This document shows positions 45,049 to 53,663 of a DNA stretch of 64,000 nucleotides, one piece after another. Numbering within the stretch: position 1 is the stretch's first letter; each line of letters starts with the position of its first letter. The notes beneath the pieces were generated by a model, which did no database searches, was not told the DNA's origin, and saw only the letters and a program-made list of their open reading frames with translations. The translations under genes were made by a program, and so were the position numbers. Source of the DNA: JBBROS01 sp965213845 (GTDB lineage: Bacteria > Pseudomonadota > Alphaproteobacteria > Acetobacterales > Acetobacteraceae); contig CBDCAI010000013.1 of assembly GCA_965213845.1 (NCBI GenBank), positions 1 to 64,000 on the forward strand. The letters are read 5' to 3'.

Positions 45049-46884
45049 ATGACCACCATCTCCATCGGCGCAGGCCAGACGATCAGCGGGCAGCGGACCG
45101 GCTACGGCGACAATCTCTATGTGAACTCGGGCGGGACGGCGGTCGCCACGACCCTGGACATCGGCTTGTATGGCGCGCACTCCGACAGCACGACCGGCGG
45201 GTACGTCACCGTGTCGGGCGGCACTGCCAGCCGGACGGTGCAGCAGGGCGGCGTCGAAACGGTCCTTGCGGGCGGAACGGTCGTCTCGGCCTTCGTCGCC
45301 TACGGGCTCTCGACGGTGTCCTCGGGCGGCAGCGACGTCGGCCTGACGCTGGGCAACGGCGCAGCGGCGGTCATCAGTGCCTTCTACGCCCTGACCGGCG
45401 CCGGCAACCTGGCGCCGCGCGAGAGCGTCGGCGCCGGAGGCACCGCCGTTCGCACGGTGGTCGACGGATCGCAGTCCGTGATGGGCGGCACGGCCAGCGG
45501 CGCCGTGGTGAACGGGTCCCAGGACGTCGGCAGCGGCGGCCTGATCGTCGGTGACACCCTGAACGCCACCGGCACGCTGACCGTCTCCTCGGGCGGCACG
45601 GCGAGCGGCATCGTGCTCACCGGCGGCACGCTGACGATCATGTCGGGCGGCACGGCGACCGGCATCCTGCTGCAGCAGGGCGACCTGCGCGAGCTCTCCA
45701 GCGCCCAGGCCCCGCAGATCGACCTGGCCGGTCTGCCCTATGTCCCCGGCGGCACCGCCGTGCTGACCCCGGCGACCGACGTCTTGACCGTCACGCAGGG
45801 CAGCCGCAGCACGACGCTGCAACTGGCGGGCGACTACACCGGCCGCATCTTCCAGCTGTCCCCGGACGCGAAGTCCGGCACCGTCGTCAGCCTGGCGGGC
45901 ACCCGCGGCACCTCGGGCGCCGTCACGCAGGCCGACGGCTCCATCATCGTCGCCGGCAGCGGCAGCGTGGCCACGGCGGCGGGCAGCAGCAACCGCATCG
46001 TCCTCGGCACCGGCGTGGGCACGGTGTCGGGCGCGGGGCAGGACACGGTGTTCGGCGGCACCGGGCCCAGCGTCGTCACGGCCGACGGCAGCGACACGGT
46101 GGTCGGCGGCACCGGCGCGCTGACGTTCTTCGGCGGCGCGGGAAACAGCGTGGTGTTCGGCGGCAGCGGCACCCTGACCTACACGGGCGGCAGCGGCACC
46201 GACATCGTCGTGGGGCGCGGCGGCCCGATGGTCGTCGCGGGCGGCACCGGCGGGGGCACCTATTTCGGCGGGGGCAGCAGCACCATCGTCGCGGGCAAGG
46301 GTGCCCAGGCCGTGCTGGTGGGCTCGGACGGCGACAGCCTGTTCTCCAGCGGCGCGGCCGGCGACCTGTTCGGCGTGCTGGGCGGCAGCGTGCTGATGTC
46401 GGGGGCCGGCAGCACGGGCAACGACGTGTTCTTCGGCGCTGCCGGCACCGGGACCGAGACGATCCTCGCCGGATCCGGCGACGACATCCTGGGCTTGGGG
46501 CAGGGTATCAACCGGGTGACCCTGGGGGCCGGGCACGACGTCGTGTTCGCCAACACCGGCAGCACGGGCGTCTCCAGCATCGTGGCCGGGCGCGGCTCGG
46601 CCGATATCGGCCTGGGCGGCCAATCGGTGGACGTGGTCATCTCGGCCACCACCACGGCGCAGGTCCTGACCCTGTTCGGCTTCCGCGTGGGCGTGGACCT
46701 GCTGACCCTCGCGAGCTTCTACGACGCCGGGCCAGGGGCGTTGGCAGCAGCCCTGGCCGGGCAGTCGAACGCCAACGGCTCGACCGTGCTGAACATCGCG
46801 GGCAAGACCACCGTCTCGCTCGTGGGCCTGGCCCACGCGGATGCCACGGTGTTCGGGCCCAGCTTCTACGGCGAGACCCCCTGA
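45049..46884 (+). CDS. Strand-loop-strand repeat protein (autotransporter-passenger-like), probably type I secreted
   Basis: A 611-aa, Cys-free protein of Gly/Thr/Val/Ser-rich repeats. Residues 20-205 hold about nine units of the type SGGTASRTVQQGGVETVLAGG, the strand-loop-strand passenger repeat seen in AIDA-like adhesins. Residues 240-430 are a second beta-helix-like part (GSDTVVGGTGALTFFGGAGN), followed by a C-terminal region (GINRVTLGAGHDVVFANTGS to LFGFRVGVDLLTLASF). There is no signal peptide and no translocator barrel, so export by a type I system with a C-terminal signal is inferred. AAGGAG is 8 nt before the ATG. Predicted surface or matrix protein. Confidence 0.8.
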   Translation: MTTISIGAGQTISGQRTGYGDNLYVNSGGTAVATTLDIGLYGAHSDSTTGGYVTVSGGTASRTVQQGGVETVLAGGTVVSAFVAYGLSTVSSGGSDVGLTLGNGAAAVISAFYALTGAGNLAPRESVGAGGTAVRTVVDGSQSVMGGTASGAVVNGSQDVGSGGLIVGDTLNATGTLTVSSGGTASGIVLTGGTLTIMSGGTATGILLQQGDLRELSSAQAPQIDLAGLPYVPGGTAVLTPATDVLTVTQGSRSTTLQLAGDYTGRIFQLSPDAKSGTVVSLAGTRGTSGAVTQADGSIIVAGSGSVATAAGSSNRIVLGTGVGTVSGAGQDTVFGGTGPSVVTADGSDTVVGGTGALTFFGGAGNSVVFGGSGTLTYTGGSGTDIVVGRGGPMVVAGGTGGGTYFGGGSSTIVAGKGAQAVLVGSDGDSLFSSGAAGDLFGVLGGSVLMSGAGSTGNDVFFGAAGTGTETILAGSGDDILGLGQGINRVTLGAGHDVVFANTGSTGVSSIVAGRGSADIGLGGQSVDVVISATTTAQVLTLFGFRVGVDLLTLASFYDAGPGALAAALAGQSNANGSTVLNIAGKTTVSLVGLAHADATVFGPSFYGETP

Positions 46885-47019
46885 TCCCCGCCGCACAAGC
46901 CGATGACTCTTTCATCGCGTTGTGCCACTGGCATCGCGCGGCCGGTTAACAGGCGGCGGCGCGCCGAACGAAGACGCATACCAGCGATCTTTCGTTGTAA
47001 GCATGGGTATGAGCGCCGC
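46885..47019. other. Intergenic gap without features
   Basis: The 135 bp between the repeat-protein gene and the convergent small membrane protein gene show no coding potential, no strong hairpin followed by T, and no repeats. Confidence 0.5.
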
Positions 47020-47313
47020 TCAAAGCAAGTGGATCAGCCGTGACACCGCGGCGATGGCCAGCGCCTCGTCCCAGTGGTTCAGCGGTCCCTCGCCGACGGC
47101 CTGACCCGACCGCAGCGCAAGGCCGAGCTGCAGGATGCACGCCAGCGCGCAAAGCAAGGACAGCGCCGGCCAGGCGGTCGCCAGCGGCACCATACCCACG
47201 GCCGGGGGCGCGAGCGTCAGCGCCAGCATCGCCAGCAGCCGGACGCCGAAGCCCCGCAGCGTCGCCCGGGAGGTGTCATCCAGCCCCGGCTTTGCCGTCC
47301 CGCTATCCGCCAT
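47020..47313 (-). CDS. Small membrane protein of unknown function
   Basis: A 97-aa protein. After a polar N-terminus (MADSGTAKPGLDDTSRATLR) come two or three hydrophobic segments (about residues 25-42, 48-66 and 83-97) and a conserved-looking GPLNHWDEALAIAAVSRL near the C-terminus, which I have seen in acetic-acid-bacterial hypotheticals. An in-frame start at 47358 would add 15 residues. Divergent-free context: it follows the Liv operon's last gene region on the same strand but begins 86 bp upstream of livF's stop, so it is downstream of livF in transcription order. Function unknown. Confidence 0.6.
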   Translation of the reverse strand: MADSGTAKPGLDDTSRATLRGFGVRLLAMLALTLAPPAVGMVPLATAWPALSLLCALACILQLGLALRSGQAVGEGPLNHWDEALAIAAVSRLIHLL

Positions 47314-47398
47314 GCCGGGCGCCCACCATGGCGGGACCATCGGCCCGGGCAGCGTCAAAATGCGATGTGCCTCGACCCCAAGCGGCGTAAAGCCGCCG

Positions 47399-48142
47399 TT
47401 ATGGTCCGACGGCGGCCGCCACCGTCTTGCCGCCCAGGTAGGCCGCCCGCACGTCCGGGTTGCTCCACAGCTCCGCAGGCTTGCCGGACACCAGCAGGCT
47501 GCCCGTCTCCAGCACGTAGCCGCGGTCGGCCACCGACAGCGCCATGTGCGCGTTCTGCTCCACCAGCAGCACCGTCGTGCCGCGGGTGCGGATGTCGGCG
47601 ACGATGCGGAACACCTGCTGCACGATCAGCGGCGCCAGACCCAGGCTCGGCTCGTCCAGCAGCAGCAGCCGCGGCTTGGCCATCATGCCGCGCGCCACCG
47701 CCACCATCTGCAGCTGCCCGCCCGACAGCGTCCAGCCCAGCGCATGCTCCAGCCGCTTAAGGTCCGGGAAGTAGCCGAACATGTCGTCCGTCTCCCGTTC
47801 CAGCACCCGGCGCGCCACACCCCGGCGGTTGCTGCCCCCCAGCAGGATGTTCTCCCGCACCGTCAGCCCCGGGAACACCCGCCGCCCCTCCGGCACATGC
47901 GCGATACCCAGCCGCACGATCGCCTCCGGCTTCAGCCCGATCAACGACTGCCCGGCATAGCTCAGCCCGCCCGACAGGTTCGGCACCAGCCCGCTGACCG
48001 AGCGCAGCGTCGTGCTCTTGCCGGCGCCGTTGCTGCCCAGCAGGGCGACGATCTCGCCCTCCTCCACCTCGAGGTCGAGGCCCTTCAGCACGTCCGCCGC
48101 GCCGTAGCGGGCGGTCAGCCCCTTCAGTTCAAGCAGCGGCAT
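47399..48142 (-). CDS. livF: Branched-chain amino-acid ABC transporter ATPase LivF
   Basis: A 247-aa ATPase. Walker A GSNGAGKSTTLR, Q-loop-region IAHVPEGRRVFPGLTV, signature TLSGGQLQMVAVARGM, Walker B LLLDEPSLGLAP and the switch LVEQNAHMAL are intact; the EGRRVFPGLTV motif is diagnostic of LivF. Overlaps the fused livM-livG gene by 14 nt. Last cistron of the operon. Confidence 0.94.
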   Translation of the reverse strand: MPLLELKGLTARYGAADVLKGLDLEVEEGEIVALLGSNGAGKSTTLRSVSGLVPNLSGGLSYAGQSLIGLKPEAIVRLGIAHVPEGRRVFPGLTVRENILLGGSNRRGVARRVLERETDDMFGYFPDLKRLEHALGWTLSGGQLQMVAVARGMMAKPRLLLLDEPSLGLAPLIVQQVFRIVADIRTRGTTVLLVEQNAHMALSVADRGYVLETGSLLVSGKPAELWSNPDVRAAYLGGKTVAAAVGP

Positions 48143-49901
48143 CGTGCCGGGGCTCCCCCAGGTAGGCCGCGATCACGTTGGGGTGCGACAGCACATCCCG
48201 CGGGGCGCCGTCGGCGATGCGGCGGCCGAAGTTCAGCACGGTGATGTGGTCCGCCACCTGCTCGACCAGGTTCATGTCGTGATCGACGATCAGGATGGTC
48301 AGCCCATGCCCCTTCAGGCGGCGCAGCAGCAGCCCCAGCTCGTGCTTCTCCGTCATGTTCAGCCCGGCCGCCGGCTCGTCCAGCAGCAGCACGTGCGGGC
48401 TGCCCGCCAGCGCCCGCGCGATCTCGACATAGCGCTGATGGCCGTAGCTGAGCGTGCCGACCAGGCGGTTCGCGTCCTGCCGCAGGCTGACGAAGTCGAG
48501 TGCGGCCAACGCCCGGGCGACGACCGCGGCCGGGTTCTCCGCAATGTCGTTGCCCGGCCGCTCGGCGCCCACCATCACGTTCTCCAGCACCGTCAGCCCC
48601 CGGAACACGCGGATGTTCTGGTAGGTGCGCGCCAGCCCGCGCCGCGTGCGTTCGTGCGGTGCCGTCCCGGTCACGTCCTGCCCGGCCAGCGCGATGCGGC
48701 CGGCGGTGGGGCGATACAGCCCGGTCGTCACGTTGATGAAGGTGGTCTTGCCCGACCCGTTCGGCCCGATCAGCGCATGCACCGTCCCCCGCCGCACCGC
48801 CATGTCGACACCGTCCAGCGCCTTCAACCCGCCGAAATACTTCGCAAGCCCGGTGATCTCCATCGCCACCTCCGCGGACGCCGTGCCGCGCTCGGCCAGC
48901 AGCGGCAGCGGCGGCACCGCCCCGTCGATGACGGTCGCCCGGCGCAGCTTGGCGTGAAAGAACCCCCAAAGCCCGTCCGGCAGGAACACCATGATCAGGA
49001 TCACCGCCGCGCCGTACACGGCCAGATACACCTGCTTCAGGAACCGCAGCCACTCCGGCAGCAGCACCAGCAGCGTCGTGCCCAGCAGCGCCCCGAACGG
49101 CGACTGCACCCCGCCCAGCAGCGCCATCGTCAGCAGCACGATGCTCTCGCCGAAGGTGAACTGGTCCGGGCTGATATAGGCGAAGGCGCCCCCGAACAGC
49201 CCGCCGCCGAAGCCGCCCAGCAGCGCGCTGATGCCGAAGGCCAGCACCTTGGTGCGGAAGATGTCGATCCCGCAGGTGCTCGCCGCGATCTCGTTGTCGC
49301 GCACCGCCTGCATCGCCCGGCCCAACCGGCTGGTCTTCAGCCGCCACGCATACCAGGTGACGATCACGAGGCCGATCAGGCACAGCGCCAGGTAGTGGTC
49401 GCCCCGCTGGAACGGGTACGGCCGCGGGATGGATTTCACCCCGTCCGGCCCGTGCGTCAGCCCGATCCAGTTGTTCAGCACCAGCGTCAGGATCTGCTGG
49501 AAGCTGATCGTCACCATCGCCAGGTAGTGGCCGCCCAGCCGCAGCGAAGCCAGGCCCAGCGCCACGCCGAAGACCGTCGCGATCACCGTGCCCACCGCCA
49601 GCGCCACGAAGAACGGCAGGCCGTAATCCGTCGTGCCGATCCCGACGCCATAGGCGCCGATGCCGAAGAACGCCGCCTGCGCCAGCGAGATCTGCCCGCA
49701 ATACCCCAGCACCACCACGAGCCCGGCCACGCCGATCGCGTAGGTCGCAGCCTGCATCACCACGTTCAAGATGTAGCCGGACTGCGGTGCCAGCGTGCTG
49801 GCCCCCAGCACCACCAGGATCGCCACGCCCAGCGCCGGCAGCCCGCGCCAGACCCGCGCCTGCGGCACTTTCAGCGCCGCCTCCGCCACCACGCCGCTCA
49901 C
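48129..49901 (-). CDS. Fused LivM permease - LivG ATPase
   Basis: A 590-aa fusion. Residues about 1-330 are a LivM-type permease (GYCGQISLAQAAFFGIGAYG, RLGRAMQAVRDNEIAASTCG, EAA-like loop), residues about 345-590 a LivG-type ATPase (Walker A GPNGSGKTTFINV, RTYQNIRVFRGLTV, signature LSYGHQRYVEIARAL, Walker B LLLDEPAAGLN, switch VDHDMNL). The linker (about 320-345) is short and Ala/Pro-rich. No stop or frameshift separates the halves. The signature is the LivG form LSYG.QR. Overlaps livH by 4 nt. Such fusions are known but uncommon. Confidence 0.93.
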   Translation of the reverse strand: MSGVVAEAALKVPQARVWRGLPALGVAILVVLGASTLAPQSGYILNVVMQAATYAIGVAGLVVVLGYCGQISLAQAAFFGIGAYGVGIGTTDYGLPFFVALAVGTVIATVFGVALGLASLRLGGHYLAMVTISFQQILTLVLNNWIGLTHGPDGVKSIPRPYPFQRGDHYLALCLIGLVIVTWYAWRLKTSRLGRAMQAVRDNEIAASTCGIDIFRTKVLAFGISALLGGFGGGLFGGAFAYISPDQFTFGESIVLLTMALLGGVQSPFGALLGTTLLVLLPEWLRFLKQVYLAVYGAAVILIMVFLPDGLWGFFHAKLRRATVIDGAVPPLPLLAERGTASAEVAMEITGLAKYFGGLKALDGVDMAVRRGTVHALIGPNGSGKTTFINVTTGLYRPTAGRIALAGQDVTGTAPHERTRRGLARTYQNIRVFRGLTVLENVMVGAERPGNDIAENPAAVVARALAALDFVSLRQDANRLVGTLSYGHQRYVEIARALAGSPHVLLLDEPAAGLNMTEKHELGLLLRRLKGHGLTILIVDHDMNLVEQVADHITVLNFGRRIADGAPRDVLSHPNVIAAYLGEPRHDAAA

Positions 49902-50776
49902 GCCTTCTCCGCGATCTTCTCGCCGAACAGCCCCTGCGGGCGGATCAGCAGGAACAGCAGCAGCAACGCGAAGGCGATCGCGTCCTTGTACGGCACGGAG
50001 ATGAACGCCGCCCCGAACGTCTCCACCACCCCCAGCGCCAGCCCGCCCAGGATCGCGCCCGGGATGTTACCGAAACCGCCGATGATGTTGGCCGCGAACG
50101 CCTTCAACGAGATGATCGCCCCCATCCCCACGCTGACGAACAGCACCGGCGCCACCAGCACCCCGGCCAGGCCGCCCAGCGCCGCGCTGTAACCGAAGGT
50201 GATCAGCACCATCGTGGCCACCGGGATGCCCAGCAGGCTCGCCATCTCCTTGTCCTGGCTGGTCGCCTGCAGCTTCTTGCCCAGCAGCGTCTTCTCGAAG
50301 ATCAGGTATTGCAGCAGCACCATCGCCGCGGCCACCACGATGATGGTCAGATACTGGCTGTCCATGAACACGCCGCCCAGCTCGAACCCCGGGTTGTCGA
50401 ACAGCCCGGGCAGCACCTCGGGGCTGGGCCCATAGAGGAACAGCACGATGTTCGCCAGGAAGATGCTGGCCCCGATCGTGCTGATGATGACCGGCAGCTG
50501 CCCGCGATGCCGCAACGGCCAATACGTGGCACCCGCGAACAGCACGCCGAACCCCGCCATCGCCACCACCGCCAACGGGATCGCCAGCCAGTACGGCACG
50601 CCCAGATGCGTGGTCAGGATGACCATGGCATAGGCGCCCAGCATGCTGAACTCGCCCTGCGCGAAGTTGACCACGTTCGCCGCACGGATCAGCAGGACGA
50701 AGCCCAGCGCCACCAGCGCATAGATTGCGCCGATGCCCAGACCCGTGAACAGCAGCTGCGGAACCAGCTCCAGCAT
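49898..50776 (-). CDS. livH: Branched-chain amino-acid ABC transporter permease LivH
   Basis: A 292-aa permease with about eight hydrophobic spans. Typical start QLLFTGLGIGAIYALVALGF then VLLIRAANVVNFAQGEFSML; the cytoplasmic coupling region TSQDKEMASLLGIPV and the end RPQGLFGEKIAEKA match LivH. Lies 16 nt after the binding-protein gene. Confidence 0.94.
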   Translation of the reverse strand: MLELVPQLLFTGLGIGAIYALVALGFVLLIRAANVVNFAQGEFSMLGAYAMVILTTHLGVPYWLAIPLAVVAMAGFGVLFAGATYWPLRHRGQLPVIISTIGASIFLANIVLFLYGPSPEVLPGLFDNPGFELGGVFMDSQYLTIIVVAAAMVLLQYLIFEKTLLGKKLQATSQDKEMASLLGIPVATMVLITFGYSAALGGLAGVLVAPVLFVSVGMGAIISLKAFAANIIGGFGNIPGAILGGLALGVVETFGAAFISVPYKDAIAFALLLLFLLIRPQGLFGEKIAEKA

Positions 50777-50792
50777 GTGCGCGCCCGGCGGC

Positions 50793-51929
50793 TCAGTCCT
50801 TCACGTCGATGCGCCGGTCGAACACGATCTTGCCGCCCTCGTTGCGGACGATGTTGTAGCCGCGCAGCCCGTCGCCGTTGGCGTCGAACGTGTATTCCCC
50901 CTCCGCCCCGGCATAGCCCTTGATCGCCAGGATGGCGCTGCGGATCTTCTCGGGCTCCAGGCTGCCGGCGTCGTTGATCGCGCGGCCCAGGATGTTGACC
51001 GCATCGAACGTCCACGACGACTGGTTGTCCGGCAAAGACTTGTAGGCGGCGAGGTACTTGTCGCCGAACACTTTGCTCGCCGGCGTCGCGTCCACCGTGT
51101 AGTCGGCCACGCCGTAGGTTCCGTACAGCGCCGCCTGGGCCAGGTTCAGCGCCGTCGTGTTGACGATCGACGGGCTGCCCACCCAGGGGATGCGCACGCC
51201 CAGCTGCCGCAGCTGCCGGGCGAAGATGCCGAGGTCGCTCTCGAACGTGAAGTAGCTGCCCAGCACGTCCGCACCCGACTGCCGAACCGCCAGCACCACG
51301 GCCGTGTAGTCGGACGCCTGGTTCGTGTAGCCCTGCATCAGCACCGGGGTCACGCCCCGCGCCTTCAGCGCGTCCTCCAGCGCCTTGGCCCCGTTCGTGC
51401 CGAAGGCGTCGGTCGAATAAACGATCGCCCACTTCTGCTTCTTCAGGTCCTCGACGCCATACTGCGCGATCACCTTGCCCGAGTAGCTGTCGTTCGGGCG
51501 GCAGCGGAACAGCCACCGGTTGCCCATGTGCGTCAGCGTCGGCGAGGTGCCGCCGATCATCATCGGCTTGCCCACCTTCAGCACGTCGGGACCCATCGCA
51601 TCCACCTGGGTGCTGCGGATCGACCCGATGAACGCCGGGATCTCGGTCTGCGACGCGAGCCGGCTGAAGGCCAGCACCGCGCCCGGGTTGGTCGTCTGGT
51701 CGTCCTCGGCCACCAGCTCCATCTTGCGGCCCAGCACGCCCTTCTCGTTCACCATTTCCAGCGCCAGCTTCGCGCCGTTCATCTGGAACTTGCCCGCCTC
51801 GGCCGCGGGGCCGGTCGAGGGGAACACGCACCCGATCCGGATCGGGTCCGCCGCACGGACGATGGAGGGCGTGGCGAGAAGGGCGGCCGTGCCGAGCGCG
51901 AGGCCGCGACGCGTGATGGGGGTGGACAT
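50793..51929 (-). CDS. Branched-chain amino-acid-type substrate-binding protein (LivJ/LivK family)
   Basis: A 378-aa periplasmic binding protein. Signal MSTPITRRGLALGTAALLAT with twin Arg, cleavage near VRAA. Mature start DPIRIGCVFPSTGPAAEAGK is typical of Leu/Ile/Val-type receptors, as are EDDQTTNPGAVLAFSRL and SIRSTQVDAMGPD. In this family the ligand may be an amide, urea or aromatic acid instead. First gene of the Liv operon. Confidence 0.93.
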   Translation of the reverse strand: MSTPITRRGLALGTAALLATPSIVRAADPIRIGCVFPSTGPAAEAGKFQMNGAKLALEMVNEKGVLGRKMELVAEDDQTTNPGAVLAFSRLASQTEIPAFIGSIRSTQVDAMGPDVLKVGKPMMIGGTSPTLTHMGNRWLFRCRPNDSYSGKVIAQYGVEDLKKQKWAIVYSTDAFGTNGAKALEDALKARGVTPVLMQGYTNQASDYTAVVLAVRQSGADVLGSYFTFESDLGIFARQLRQLGVRIPWVGSPSIVNTTALNLAQAALYGTYGVADYTVDATPASKVFGDKYLAAYKSLPDNQSSWTFDAVNILGRAINDAGSLEPEKIRSAILAIKGYAGAEGEYTFDANGDGLRGYNIVRNEGGKIVFDRRIDVKD

Positions 51930-52014
51930 GTCTCAAGCTCCCGGGGGTAGACGCCTGTTGGTCGGCTATCTTATGGCCGGAGTGGATCACACGGCCGGAA
52001 CCGTCGCAAGCCCA

Positions 52015-52476
52015 TCATCCTTGGGGCCGACCTGCCCGATGATACGGATGGCCCGCAAGGATCGCCTGCGCGCGATACAGCTGCTCGGCCAGCATCGGGC
52101 GCACCAGCAGATGCGGCCACGTCATCGGCCCCAACGACAGCGCATGGTCGGCCCGGGCCAGCACGGACGCATCGAGCCCCTCCGCCCCGCCCACCAGGAA
52201 GCAGGGCTCGCGCCCGCCGGACATCCAGCGCTCCAGCAGCCGGGCCAGCCCCTCGCTGCCGGGGCAGGCCCCGCCCAGGTCCAGCGCAACGCCCAGGGCG
52301 CCCGGCGGCAGCGCGGCCAGCAGCGCCTCCCCCTCGCGCCGCTTGGCCTCCGCCGGCGCCCCCTTGCCGTCCGGCACCTCCGTCAGCACCAGGGCCGGGC
52401 GCATGCGGGCGGCGTAGCGCTCGAACAGCGCCATCTCCGGCCCCGCCCGCTGTCGGCCGACCGCGATCAGGCGCAT
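52015..52476 (-). CDS. rlmH: 23S rRNA pseudouridine-1915 N3-methyltransferase RlmH
   Basis: A 153-aa SPOUT methyltransferase acting on 70S ribosomes. It has the trefoil-knot motifs LDLGGACPGSEGLARLL, CFLVGGAEGLDASVLARAD and the RlmH end SLGPMTWPHLLVRPMLAEQL followed by YRAQAILAGHPYHR. It normally directly follows rsfS; here about 9 kb separate the two and the strand is opposite. Start ATG 52476. Confidence 0.95.
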   Translation of the reverse strand: MRLIAVGRQRAGPEMALFERYAARMRPALVLTEVPDGKGAPAEAKRREGEALLAALPPGALGVALDLGGACPGSEGLARLLERWMSGGREPCFLVGGAEGLDASVLARADHALSLGPMTWPHLLVRPMLAEQLYRAQAILAGHPYHRAGRPQG

Positions 52477-52530
52477 GATCGGGACACCCCGGCCTGCGCC
52501 GAGTCGCGCCACACGTCGCTAGGAACCGTC

Positions 52531-53067
52531 ATGCACCCTGCCCTTCGTCTCGTCCTGATGGCCGCCCTCTCCTTCGCCGCGACCCCGGCGCCGGCCGCCG
52601 AACCCGCCGGCCGTCCGCAGCAGGCCGGCATGCAACCCGTCGCGCCCGCGGGCACCGTCGCCCTCGCACCCCGCCCCGGCACACCCATGGACGCCGCGGC
52701 CCGGCAGCTCGTCAGCCAGGATCTGGCCGAGGCCGGCCGCGCCGGCGAGGCCCCGCTCCTCCTCGTCGGCACCGCCCCGCTGGGCACCGCGTCGGACCGC
52801 CAGGCCCTGTTCGTGCAGCTGCAATCCGCCCGCGAATGCGGCTCGGCCGGCTGCAGCACCACCGTCTACCTGTGGCAGCGCGGCGCCTACAAGCGCGTGC
52901 TGGACGGCGTCAGCGGCCCCCTCCGCGTGGGCCCGGGCCGCACGGGCGGCATGGCCGACCTCTCGACCGAGAAGGAGCGCTGGACCTGGACCGGCACCCA
53001 ATACCAGGACACCCGCCCCGCCCCTTCGGTGGACCTGCGCCCGCGACGGCCCGCCCGGCGCAGCTAA
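52531..53067 (+). CDS. Secreted protein of unknown function
   Basis: A 178-aa protein with a clear signal peptide (MHPALRLVLMAALSFAATPAPAA). The mature part has two Cys (ARECGSAGCSTTVYLW, likely one disulfide) in a beta-rich region with QALFVQLQS before it, and a basic Pro/Arg tail. I know similar sequences only as hypothetical proteins of acetic-acid relatives. AGGA lies 6 nt before the ATG. Divergent from rlmH; its TAA overlaps the convergent glycosylase stop (CTAA). Confidence 0.75.
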   Translation: MHPALRLVLMAALSFAATPAPAAEPAGRPQQAGMQPVAPAGTVALAPRPGTPMDAAARQLVSQDLAEAGRAGEAPLLLVGTAPLGTASDRQALFVQLQSARECGSAGCSTTVYLWQRGAYKRVLDGVSGPLRVGPGRTGGMADLSTEKERWTWTGTQYQDTRPAPSVDLRPRRPARRS

Positions 53068-53663
53068 GGCGCGAAAAGCCGGCCCACCTCCGCCCGCAGC
53101 GCCGGCAGCACCTCGTCCACGAACCACGGGTTCCGCCGCTCCCAGATGCCCGTCCGCCAGCTGGGGTGCGGCAGCGGGAAGTAGCGCGGCAGGTGGTCGC
53201 GGAAACCGCGCACCCGGTCCGTCATGCGCCCCGGGCCCAACGCGTCGGCCTGGGCATAGCCGCCCACCAGCAGCGTCAGCCGGATCTGCGGCATCAGGCC
53301 CAGCAGCCGGCCGCGCCACAGCGGCGCGCAGCCGGGCCGCGGCGGCAGGTCCCCGCCCTTGGCGTAACGCCCGGGATAGCACAGCCCCATCGGCAGGATC
53401 GCCACCCGCGCGCCGTCGTAGAAATCGTCCTTGCTCATCCCCAGCCAGCCGCGCAACCGGTCGCCGCTCGCATCCGTCCAGGGCGTGCCGCTGACGTGCA
53501 CCTTGGTCCCCGGCGCCTGGCTGGCGATCAGCAGGCTCGCCGTCGAACTCACCCGCAGGATCGGGCGTGGCCCCAGCGGCAGGTCCGTGCAGGCCCGGCA
53601 CGCCCTCACCTCCGCCGCCAGACCTTCCAGCGGGCTCAGCCGTATCGCCTCTGGCGGGCTCAG
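53064..53663 (-). CDS. Uracil-DNA glycosylase family protein
   Basis: A UDG-superfamily protein of about 199 aa. Motifs: RACRACTDLP near the N-terminus, the active-site loop IASQAPGTKVHVSGTPWTDA and SGDRLRGWLG, and the C-terminal LPHPSWRTGIWERRNPWF (His-Pro-Ser leucine-loop motif). There are only two N-terminal Cys and no full 4-Cys cluster set. No ATG exists: GTG 53609 falls too close to the conserved core, so I place the start at CTG 53663, overlapping the thpR stop in CTGA; CTG 53639 is another option. Confidence 0.82.
   Translation of the reverse strand: MSPPEAIRLSPLEGLAAEVRACRACTDLPLGPRPILRVSSTASLLIASQAPGTKVHVSGTPWTDASGDRLRGWLGMSKDDFYDGARVAILPMGLCYPGRYAKGGDLPPRPGCAPLWRGRLLGLMPQIRLTLLVGGYAQADALGPGRMTDRVRGFRDHLPRYFPLPHPSWRTGIWERRNPWFVDEVLPALRAEVGRLFAP

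Noticed and set aside
47074..48244. Plus-strand frames opposite livF
   Set aside because: His/Arg/Gln-rich shadow of livF and the small membrane gene.
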